Below, piece by piece: positions 1 through 5,641 of a DNA stretch of 5,678 bases. How positions within the stretch are numbered: the stretch's first letter is position 1; each line of letters starts with the position of its first letter. The stretch comes from Methanomicrobiales archaeon (GTDB lineage: Archaea > Halobacteriota > Methanomicrobia > Methanomicrobiales > Methanospirillaceae), in the NCBI GenBank assembly GCA_012520015.1, contig JAAYPD010000154.1:1-5678 (forward strand), given 5' to 3'. The notes beneath the pieces were generated by a model. That model had not been told where the DNA came from, did not search any database, and saw only the letters and a list, made by a program, of their open reading frames with translations. A program made the translations under genes and the position numbers.

Positions 1-841
1 CTTCTCAAACTCCGGGGCCGAGGCCAATGAAGGAGCCATAAAGCTTGCGAGGATAAGAACGGGAAAGACCGAATTTATCGCTTGTGAAGATGGATTTCAT
101 GGACGGACCATGGCATCCCTGGCCTGCACCCACAAGCCTGCCATCAGGGAACCATTCCTTCCGTTAAATCCCCGTTGTTCCTTTGTCCCTTACGGGGATG
201 CAGAGGCGATCCGAAAGGCCATTAACAAGGACACCGCCGGTGTGATCATTGAACCGATCCAGGGAGAAGCAGGCGTAATAATCCCACAGGAAGGTTACCT
301 GAGGGAAGTAAGGGAGATCTGTGACGAAAAAGATGTCCTTTTGATCCTTGACGAGGTTGAGACAGGCATTGGCCGGACAGGAAAGTGGTTTGCCTACCAG
401 CATGAAAAGATCCAGCCTGATATCGTATCGCTGGCAAAAGGTATTGCAAGTGGTTTTCCCATGGGGGCAATCATAGCACGGGACGGTCTTGAATTCTCAA
501 AATCAGAACATGGCAGCACCTTTGCAGGAGGACCAGTAGCCTGTGCAGCAGCAATTGCAACACTTGACGTTGTAGAAGAGGTGCTCCCTTCAGTGGCAGA
601 AAAAGGGGCAAGGATCAAAAAGGCTCTCTCTGCACATGATACAAGAGTAGCTGGCCTTATGGTCGGGGTTACCATCGGAGATTCATGCTCAAAAGTTCAG
701 CAGGCATGCATGGAGAAGGGCGTCCTTGTAAACTGTGCTGCTCATGGCAATATCCGGCTGGTACCGCCTCTTGTGATAAGTCCTGAAGAGATAGACAGGG
801 GATGCGAAGTCATCGATGCAGCAATCAGGTCGGTCTGTTAA
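1..841 (+). CDS. argD: Acetylornithine aminotransferase-like class III aminotransferase (5' truncated)
   Basis: PLP-dependent class III (ornithine/acetylornithine family) aminotransferase, expected to make N-acetylornithine from N-acetylglutamate semialdehyde in cytoplasmic arginine synthesis. The gene is cut by the window edge: the reading frame is open from base 2 and gives 279 residues, so about 100 N-terminal residues are missing against a usual 380-400. Seen in the fragment: NSGAEANEGAIKLAR (residues 3-17), FHGRT (32-36), EPIQGE (84-89), DEVETGIGRTG (117-127, Asp117 pairing with the PLP ring nitrogen), the PLP lysine in LAKG (Lys146, bases 437-439), HGSTF (170-174, Thr for the PLP phosphate) and the C-terminal NIRLVPPLVIS stretch typical of ArgD. 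The internal ATG at 110 is not the start, because conserved motifs lie upstream in frame. The 3' end overlaps hisC by 26 bases. Family is certain; the substrate could also be another omega-amino acid, although adjacent hisC favours amino-acid synthesis. Confidence 0.88.
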   Translation, partial: FSNSGAEANEGAIKLARIRTGKTEFIACEDGFHGRTMASLACTHKPAIREPFLPLNPRCSFVPYGDAEAIRKAINKDTAGVIIEPIQGEAGVIIPQEGYLREVREICDEKDVLLILDEVETGIGRTGKWFAYQHEKIQPDIVSLAKGIASGFPMGAIIARDGLEFSKSEHGSTFAGGPVACAAAIATLDVVEEVLPSVAEKGARIKKALSAHDTRVAGLMVGVTIGDSCSKVQQACMEKGVLVNCAAHGNIRLVPPLVISPEEIDRGCEVIDAAIRSVC

Positions 842-1892
842 TCTGGTTCGCGAACTCTACCGCCAGGGTCCCTCCTACGTATTTGCAAAAAAACCAGGAG
901 AGATTGCAGAAGAGTTCGGGTTCTCGCAGGTGGCAAGGCTTGCCAGTAATGAAAACCCCTTCGGCCCATCCTCCTTTGCAATAAATGAGATAAATAAAGC
1001 AATTGATACGATAAACAGGTACCCTGATACCACCCAGCCTGATCTCATCCATGCATTGGAGAAATTCCATGGCAAATATTCTTTTGTCACTGGTGCAGGG
1101 ATGGACGGGGTTATCGAGACATGTATCAGGGCCATTGTTAACCCTGGTGACAAGGTAGCAATATCCACGCCTACCTTCTCTTTTTATGGCCTTGCAACCG
1201 CTGCACAGGGAGGAACCATAGAGAATGTGCCAAGGAATGCGGAATTTTCCGTTGATATCTCCTCTTTCATCTCATCTGCCAGGGATGCAAAGATCTCATT
1301 TCTTTGCACTCCGAATAATCCATCAGGCACGGTAACACCAGTCTCTGATATCGAAGAGATACTAAGAGACATTAACGGAATCCTTTTCCTGGACAATGCA
1401 TATGTTGAGTTTTCAGCCGAAGAGTACCGTCCGTTGATGAACGATTATGAAAACCTCATCATAGGCAGGACGATGTCAAAAGTGTTTGGGCTTGCCGGCT
1501 GCAGGGTCGGTTATGCATTTGTTCCAGGGTGGTTCAGGCAGATATATGAGAAAGCTGCAACACCTTTTGCACTTAATAATCTCTCGGCTGCTGCTGCAAC
1601 CGGGGCCCTGCAGGATCAGGAGTTCCTTGATAAGACCATCAGCTTTGTAAAAAAGTGGAGGGACATATTTACCAGGGAGGCAGGAAGACAAGTCCTTTCA
1701 AGCGGAGCTAATTTTGTGATGGTCGATGTTTCCCCTTTCACCGGTGACGAGGCTGCTGACTATTTTGCACAAAACGGGGTGCTTGTCAGATCATGCAGGA
1801 GCTTTCCAGGCCTTGAGGATCATTATATCAGGGTATGTATTGGAGAAGAATGGGAGAACACGCGGTTCCTTGAGGTACTCAGAAAGATATGA
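816..1892 (+). CDS. hisC: Histidinol-phosphate aminotransferase
   Basis: Fold-type I PLP aminotransferase (class I/II) that interconverts imidazole-acetol phosphate and L-histidinol phosphate with glutamate/2-oxoglutarate, in cytoplasmic histidine synthesis. The 358 residues match the usual ~350-370. Motifs in order: ARLASNENPFGPS (residues 40-52, the HisC N-terminal signature), GAGMDGVIE (93-101, PLP phosphate loop), CTPNNPSGT (164-172), LDNAYVEF (192-199, Asp193 to the pyridine nitrogen), SKVFGLAGCRVGY (221-233, with PLP lysine Lys222 and phosphate-binding Arg230) and YIRVCIG (337-343, substrate-binding Arg339). ATG 816 is the only possible start: an in-frame TAG lies at 792-794 and no other start codon precedes the conserved region. 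A weak AGGGGATG lies at 797-804. It starts inside the end of argD and its TGA overlaps the next ATG, so translation is probably coupled on both sides. The usual DEAY is DNAY here. Aromatic or other aminotransferase activity is possible but less likely. Confidence 0.93.
   Translation: MQQSGRSVNLVRELYRQGPSYVFAKKPGEIAEEFGFSQVARLASNENPFGPSSFAINEINKAIDTINRYPDTTQPDLIHALEKFHGKYSFVTGAGMDGVIETCIRAIVNPGDKVAISTPTFSFYGLATAAQGGTIENVPRNAEFSVDISSFISSARDAKISFLCTPNNPSGTVTPVSDIEEILRDINGILFLDNAYVEFSAEEYRPLMNDYENLIIGRTMSKVFGLAGCRVGYAFVPGWFRQIYEKAATPFALNNLSAAAATGALQDQEFLDKTISFVKKWRDIFTREAGRQVLSSGANFVMVDVSPFTGDEAADYFAQNGVLVRSCRSFPGLEDHYIRVCIGEEWENTRFLEVLRKI
1872..1876 (+). promoter_or_regulatory. Ribosome-binding site of the adenylate kinase gene
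   Basis: GAGGT inside the end of hisC, 12 bases before ATG 1889. It matches the core of the archaeal anti-Shine-Dalgarno complement GGAGGTGAT. It supports starting at 1889 or at the adjacent in-frame ATG 1892; the two differ by one Met and cannot be told apart from sequence. Confidence 0.5.
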
Positions 1893-2401
1893 TGATTGCT
1901 CTTACCGGGACACCCGGAACAGGAAAGACATCGGTTGCAATGGAACTTAAAAAAAGAGGCATCCCAGTCACACATGTTTCAGATACAACCGGGCCATATA
2001 CCCTTGGTGAAGACAAGGAGCGGGATACCAGAATCATCGATGATGAACGCTGGGCCTTGGAATTTACTCCTGTTGAGGGGATAATTGAGGGACATATGGC
2101 TCATTATCTCCAGGCTGACAGGATTGTCATCTTAAGATGCAGACCTGATATATTAAAAGAGAGACTTTCAGGCAGGGGATACTCCGAAGATAAGATCCAG
2201 GAGAACGTGGAGTCAGAGATCCTTGACGTTGCACTGGCAGAGGCATTTGACATTCATGGCAGGGATATTCTTTACGAGATCGACACAACCGGCATGGATA
2301 TCATCACCTGTGCTGACAAGGTTGAAGAGATAGTCAGGGGAAATGCAGAGCCTGAAATCGGGATTGTTGACTGGCTTATCCCGTATGGTGATATGATATG
2401 A
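1889..2401 (+). CDS. AK6/Fap7-type adenylate kinase
   Basis: P-loop NMP kinase of the archaeal AK6 family (eukaryotic AK6/CINAP, yeast Fap7). The family transfers phosphate between ATP and AMP and, in studied members, acts as an ATPase that helps mature the small ribosomal subunit with protein uS11. The 170 residues fit the usual ~160-190. Seen: Walker A GTPGTGKT (residues 7-14), an acidic/Arg NMP-binding stretch around DKERDTRIIDDE (42-53), IIEGHMAH (65-72, matching the family VEGHlaH motif after strand 3), ILRCRP (81-86), and a short lid with RGYSEDKIQENVESEILDV (96-114), highly characteristic of AK6 and much shorter than the bacterial Adk lid. It overlaps hisC by ATGA (1889-1892) and the next gene by ATGA (2398-2401), so it sits in a coupled operon. 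There is no signal peptide or membrane segment, so it should be cytoplasmic. The ribosome role is inferred from the family only. Confidence 0.9.
   Translation: MMIALTGTPGTGKTSVAMELKKRGIPVTHVSDTTGPYTLGEDKERDTRIIDDERWALEFTPVEGIIEGHMAHYLQADRIVILRCRPDILKERLSGRGYSEDKIQENVESEILDVALAEAFDIHGRDILYEIDTTGMDIITCADKVEEIVRGNAEPEIGIVDWLIPYGDMI
2387..2392 (+). promoter_or_regulatory. Ribosome-binding site of the phosphatidyltransferase gene
   Basis: GGTGAT lies 5 bases before ATG 2398, inside the adenylate kinase gene. It matches the archaeal Shine-Dalgarno core and selects ATG 2398 over the out-of-frame ATG at 2393. Confidence 0.55.
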
Positions 2402-2991
2402 CCCTTGACTCATACCGTGACCATGTAAAACCGATCATCGATCCGGTTGTCTCAGCATGTATCAGGCTTAAGATAACACCAGACTGCTGCACGGCGATAT
2501 CCCTTGTCGCTGCAGCGGTGGCAGGAGTCGGGTTTTACCTGTCTGAGATCGGGATAGGCAAATTATGCATCCTGCTCAATGCCATTTTCGATGCCCTTGA
2601 CGGCTCAATTGCACGGGCTATGAACATCCAGAGCCTGAGAGGAGACTTTCTTGATCACACGGTCGACCGGTATGCAGATATCTTCATGATCTGCGGAATA
2701 TTCGCCGGCCCGCTCTGTCCATGGCAGGTAGGAGTCTTTGGCCTGACCGGTGTTCTGATGGCATCATACCTTGGGACCCAGGCACAGGCAGTGGGAATCG
2801 GCAGGTTTTATGGAGGATTTTTGGGACGGGCTGACAGGCTCATACTCCTTATCGGGGCAGGAATCGCATCTCTCATCTCTTCCGCATTAATTATCGGGAT
2901 GTCCATCTTTGCATGGGTTTTACTTATCTTTGGAATCTTTGGTCATATTACTGCAGTCCAGCGTTTCATACATGTCTGGAAGCAGTTATAA
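2398..2991 (+). CDS. CDP-alcohol phosphatidyltransferase (archaeal polar-lipid synthesis)
   Basis: Integral membrane enzyme of the CDP-alcohol phosphatidyltransferase family. It should join a CDP-activated lipid (CDP-archaeol in archaea) to a polar alcohol or alcohol phosphate, releasing CMP. The full signature DGxxARx8GxxxDxxxD is present: Asp65, Asp68, Gly69, Ala72, Arg73, Gly82, Asp86 and Asp90, where the Asp residues bind the metal/CDP and Asp90 is the expected base. Hydrophobic stretches at about 31-48, 52-67, 92-106, 109-126, 145-161 and 164-185 fit the six-helix fold; 197 residues is normal. A candidate role is archaetidylinositol-phosphate synthase, but the stretch after helix 4 reads SYLGTQAQAVG without the SYxRAR-like arginines I would expect in inositol-phosphate enzymes, so the acceptor is open. 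It is the last gene of the + strand run, preceded by GGTGAT and an ATGA overlap. Its TAA overlaps the stop of the convergent PKD gene. Confidence 0.88.
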   Translation: MTLDSYRDHVKPIIDPVVSACIRLKITPDCCTAISLVAAAVAGVGFYLSEIGIGKLCILLNAIFDALDGSIARAMNIQSLRGDFLDHTVDRYADIFMICGIFAGPLCPWQVGVFGLTGVLMASYLGTQAQAVGIGRFYGGFLGRADRLILLIGAGIASLISSALIIGMSIFAWVLLIFGIFGHITAVQRFIHVWKQL

Positions 2992-2994
2992 CTG
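2983..2994. repeat. 12-base perfect palindrome spanning two overlapping convergent stop codons
   Basis: CAGTTATAACTG equals its own reverse complement. On the + strand it encodes the final Gln-Leu and TAA (2989-2991) of the phosphatidyltransferase; on the - strand it encodes the final Gln-Leu and TAA (2988-2986) of the PKD protein. One codon further out, AAG and AAA both give Lys, so both proteins end KQL. The near-symmetry extends to 18 bases with a single mismatched pair (2980-2997). It has no loop and no following T-run beyond TTTT at 2995-2998, so it is not a convincing terminator. Confidence 0.8.
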
Positions 2995-5562
2995 TTTTCC
3001 AACCATCCGGGCCGTCCCATTCATGAATATCCAGTACCCCTGTCTTGGATCAAGTAAAGCATCGCGACTGTCAGCTCCATTTGTAACCGGGACAGCATAC
3101 CTTTGCTTCTCTGCATCGTACCCGATAATATAGCTCCATAATCCCTCTATCGAACGGAATGCCTCATCAGCTGAAACCATCATCACATCTGCAAAGCTTA
3201 CCAGGTTCCATCCTGCATCAAGCTCCCTGCTAAGGTTATACAAAGGCCCCTGGCCTGATATTCTGACAGGAACCTGCACCATGTCAGGTGAATATACAAA
3301 GAAAGCAGAAAGGGGAGAGATCTTATCTGTTCTTGCAAGCCTTGTCCATGAACCAGATGAACTGTTCCATGAAAAGATCGAATGTCCTGCAGTGTCCACC
3401 ATGGATAGAATATCCATAGTATCACTTCCAGGTTCAGGAGTTACAGGAACAGATACAAGGTTCCATCCCTGAAAGAGGGTAATATTCAGGTAATATGGAG
3501 AGACTGCCACAATATATGCGGGTTTTTTAATATCTTCACACCCGGTCACTGAGTCACACGCATGGAGGACCGGGGAGTAAATCCCGGGGGTATCATAGCA
3601 GTGGAAGGGATTGCGTTCACTTGTCTTCTGCCCGTCACCAAAGTCAAGCTCTGACTGCTGGATCTGTCCGGTCACCTTAAATGAGGTGCAAAGAGGAGCA
3701 CTGCCTCGTCTTGGAAGGCCGGAAAAGTCATATGGAGAGTCTTCTTTCTTTAAAACGTGGACAACCTGGGATTTTGTTCCATAACAGTCTCCTGCACCCC
3801 ATACCGTAAGTGTCACATTATAATCCCCCGGCTCATCAAACCGGTGTTCAACAGTCTTCTCTGACCCTGATGCTCCGTCTCCAAAACTCCAGTACCTCTT
3901 TTCAGAATAATCGATAGTCGTGTCTGTAAATTTCACCATAAGAGGGGCATCGCCATGTGGAGGAAACATGGTAAAAGATGGCTTTGGCACCGCGTGGGCA
4001 GTGATATAATTCTCCTTTACCTCTTTTTCAGTGCCGTCTGGAAATGTGTCGGCCAGGCTTATCGTATATGAACCTGGAAACCTGAAACAATGGAACGGGT
4101 TCTTCTCTTCACTGGTCTCCCCGTCGCCGAATTCCCACAGACGTGAGAGTGGTATCTCCGGGGATTTTTCATTAAACTGCACACAGTGAGGTGCACATCC
4201 GGCTAAAGGAGTGGCGGTAAAGTCCAGTTTTTCTTTGGGCTTTATCTTAAGTTCTTTGGTCGCTATTGCATTACACCCGCATGAACCGGTTACAACCAGG
4301 GAGACACGGAATGTGCCTTCAGTCTCAAACCGGTGTGTGGGAGAAGGCCCTTCGGCCCTGGCACCATCATCAAAATCCCAGGAGTATCTAAGCCCCTCAG
4401 GTGCATCGGTGCTGAACTTGTATTCATTAGGGACAGAGCCCTCCGCAAGAAGGATACGAGGCTGATGAACGATGACCGGTTCTTTTCCTTCGACCTTGTC
4501 ACATAAATCATTGTAACAGTAGGTAAGGGATGGGAAATAGTTCCCGCTTCTTCCATAACAGTGGGTGGCCTGTGCACTGGCAGAGGTGCTGCTGTCACCA
4601 AAGTTAAATTCCCATGACTGGGAAGGGTTGACAATGTCATATGCAACGCAAAGTGGAGCTATTCCCACGGTCGGACCATAGGTAAAGTCAGGAGCCCATG
4701 CAGGAAGATATCTTAAAAATCGGTCTTTCCTGATGGTATAAGGAGCACCGTCCACCGTGTAAGTCAGGGAGACGGTATATAGTCCGGGCTCCGGGTAACA
4801 ATGGACCGGGCTTTTTTCAAATGAACTGGTGCCATCACCAAAATCCCATTTAAATGTCTCAGCCTCCCCACGCACAATAAACCTGGTGCATACCGGAGCA
4901 GTCCCGTTCTGCCTTTCAGCAATAAAATCTACTTCATTTCCAGGACCAACCTCGATATAGTTGAACTTGGAGATCTTGTTACAGGAGCCGGATATACAGT
5001 AAGTAAGAGTAGGGCTGTAATTTCCAGGCTCCCTGAACTGGTGCCTTGGGTTCAGCTCGGTTGTATCATCACTTCCATCCCCGAAATGCCAGATGATATT
5101 CACAGGATTTCCAATAACAGTGAACTGGGTGGTCAATGGCGCAGGGCCGGAAGAAGGTTCGGCATAATAATCAACATACATCTCCGGATCGCCTACCTTC
5201 ACACAGTCAGGCTTTGTAACTTCCCCTGCGACAGAGCCATAATAATACTTCAGTTTCACCCAGTAAGAGCCCTTTTGCTTATAGCAGTGAACAGGATTTT
5301 TAGCATTTGAGCTTGTACCATCTCCAAAATCCCAGGTATATTCACCGTCCGGACCGGATACAGTAAACTGGACACAGAGGGGGGGGTACCCTTCAAACGG
5401 GGAGGCGGTAAAGTCAACGACCCATTCTGCCGACAGATTACCGTTATCGGTGGTAATATTCTCTTCAAGCTCATCTGCACAGATCATAGGAGCAGAAAAA
5501 CCACAGGTAAACACACATACCAGTATCAGAATTATTAATCGAAATCCCCTTTCATCCTGCAT
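2986..5562 (-). CDS. Exported eight-PKD-domain surface protein with two GWNLVS C-terminal modules
   Basis: An 858-residue exported protein, probably in the cell envelope or outside the cell; its exact role is unknown. Order: Sec signal peptide (1-29), a short linker with two N-glycosylation sequons, eight PKD (Ig-like beta-sandwich) domains (about 48-685), then two modules opening with GWNLVS (699-704 and 784-789). PKD domains usually act as spacers or in protein-protein or carbohydrate contact; no catalytic domain is seen. Eight N-x-S/T sequons occur (Asn35, 42, 181, 582, 693, 733, 776, 848), consistent with archaeal glycosylation. There is no C-terminal transmembrane helix, LPxTG or PGF-type sorting tail, so attachment would be non-covalent or absent. 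ATG 5562 is chosen because the signal peptide follows at once; GAAGGGG (5574-5580) lies 11 bases upstream. Cysteines follow a striking repeat pattern (see findings). It converges on the lipid operon with a 6-base overlap and appears monocistronic within the window. Confidence 0.92.
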   Translation of the reverse strand: MQDERGFRLIILILVCVFTCGFSAPMICADELEENITTDNGNLSAEWVVDFTASPFEGYPPLCVQFTVSGPDGEYTWDFGDGTSSNAKNPVHCYKQKGSYWVKLKYYYGSVAGEVTKPDCVKVGDPEMYVDYYAEPSSGPAPLTTQFTVIGNPVNIIWHFGDGSDDTTELNPRHQFREPGNYSPTLTYCISGSCNKISKFNYIEVGPGNEVDFIAERQNGTAPVCTRFIVRGEAETFKWDFGDGTSSFEKSPVHCYPEPGLYTVSLTYTVDGAPYTIRKDRFLRYLPAWAPDFTYGPTVGIAPLCVAYDIVNPSQSWEFNFGDSSTSASAQATHCYGRSGNYFPSLTYCYNDLCDKVEGKEPVIVHQPRILLAEGSVPNEYKFSTDAPEGLRYSWDFDDGARAEGPSPTHRFETEGTFRVSLVVTGSCGCNAIATKELKIKPKEKLDFTATPLAGCAPHCVQFNEKSPEIPLSRLWEFGDGETSEEKNPFHCFRFPGSYTISLADTFPDGTEKEVKENYITAHAVPKPSFTMFPPHGDAPLMVKFTDTTIDYSEKRYWSFGDGASGSEKTVEHRFDEPGDYNVTLTVWGAGDCYGTKSQVVHVLKKEDSPYDFSGLPRRGSAPLCTSFKVTGQIQQSELDFGDGQKTSERNPFHCYDTPGIYSPVLHACDSVTGCEDIKKPAYIVAVSPYYLNITLFQGWNLVSVPVTPEPGSDTMDILSMVDTAGHSIFSWNSSSGSWTRLARTDKISPLSAFFVYSPDMVQVPVRISGQGPLYNLSRELDAGWNLVSFADVMMVSADEAFRSIEGLWSYIIGYDAEKQRYAVPVTNGADSRDALLDPRQGYWIFMNGTARMVGKQL
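2989..3495 (-). repeat. Two tandem GWNLVS modules at the C terminus of the PKD protein
   Basis: Residues about 690-775 and 776-858 form two diverged copies of one module. Each opens with a short strand and GWNLVS (699-704; 784-789), then an acidic/hydrophobic stretch (MDILSMV; ADEAFRSI), a W-containing strand with an aromatic or Tyr partner (SIFSWN; LWSYIIGYD), and a closing aromatic strand (SAFFVYSP at 752-759; QGYWIFMN at 841-848). Modules with GWN-L/M-V/I-S are known from exported methanogen and bacterial surface proteins, often after other repeats; their function is not established. The last module runs to the final residue, leaving no anchor. Confidence 0.7.
3508..5421 (-). repeat. Array of eight PKD domains
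   Basis: Eight diverged copies of a domain with the core pattern P-L-x-V-x-F ... W-x-F-G-D-G ... N-P-x-H-x-Y/F ... G-x-Y-x-x-x-L. Approximate residues (bases): 48-123 (5194-5421), 129-205 (4948-5178), 210-286 (4705-4935), 290-366 (4465-4695), 369-441 (4240-4458), 445-521 (4000-4230), 527-604 (3751-3984), 609-685 (3508-3738). The Phe of the FGDG motif falls at 79, 160, 241, 321, 397, 478, 560 and 641, a period of 81 residues (243 bases) with only copy 4 to 5 shorter (76). Copy 4 reads FGDSS and copy 5 FDDG. The DNA copies are strongly diverged, so the array is old rather than recently expanded. Confidence 0.9.
5476..5562 (-). other. Signal peptide of the PKD protein
   Basis: Residues 1-29: a charged start (MQDERGFR), a hydrophobic core of about 16 residues (LIILILVCVFTCGFSA) and a likely cleavage after Cys-Ala at 28-29, before the acidic DELEE. 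The n-region has two arginines but no twin-arginine motif, so Sec export is expected. A lipobox is not convincing: Cys20 is followed by Gly but sits inside the hydrophobic core and lacks LAGC spacing. Confidence 0.8.
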
Positions 5563-5641
5563 CCGAATAAAAACCCCTTCAGATTATATAAGCCTGATAA
5601 CTGTTTGTGATTCAAATATAAAAATAAGTCATAACTCTAAA
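5563..5641 (-). promoter_or_regulatory. Probable promoter and leader of the PKD protein gene
   Basis: This stretch is strongly A+T-rich (about 73% for 5563-5678, against roughly half in the genes). Two TATA-like boxes read toward the PKD gene: TTTTTATATTT on the - strand (5624-5614), which would give a leader of roughly 25-35 bases containing the GAAGGGG at 5574-5580, and TTATATAA (5591-5584), only 22-29 bases from ATG and so implying a leaderless message. The presence of a ribosome-binding-like GGGG favours the more distant box. No convincing BRE, operator or riboswitch is seen. Confidence 0.4.

Noticed and set aside
394..675. Antisense open frame opposite argD
   Set aside because: It is fully covered by argD motifs on the + strand; its translation matches no family and no ribosome-binding site was noted.
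110..841. ATG 110 as the true start of the aminotransferase
   Set aside because: The frame is open upstream to base 2 and encodes NSGAEANEGAIKLAR and FHGRT, essential class III aminotransferase motifs.
2983..2998. Palindrome plus TTTT as a transcription terminator
   Set aside because: The palindrome has no loop, so it would form at most a tiny hairpin, and four T residues are short even for an archaeal T-tract terminator; on the other strand there is no T-run.
4290..4646. 118-codon open frame on the - strand inside the PKD gene
   Set aside because: It lies in a different frame of the same strand under strongly conserved PKD coding, and its translation is low-complexity (runs rich in Pro, Leu, His, Thr) with no recognisable motif.
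3508..5421. Regular ~243-base repeat suggesting a satellite or CRISPR-like array
   Set aside because: The period is that of in-frame PKD protein domains; the copies are conserved only at motif codons (FGDG, NPxHxY) and diverged elsewhere, with no short identical repeats or unique spacers.
5503..5505. Lipoprotein modification at Cys20 of the PKD protein
   Set aside because: Cys20 sits within the hydrophobic core, not after a LAG/LSG-type box, and a better signal peptidase site lies after Ala29.
2988..5606. ATAACTGTTT occurring both at the gene junction (2988-2997) and before the PKD gene (5597-5606)
   Set aside because: Matching 10-mers are expected several times by chance in a window of this size, and no longer similarity surrounds them.
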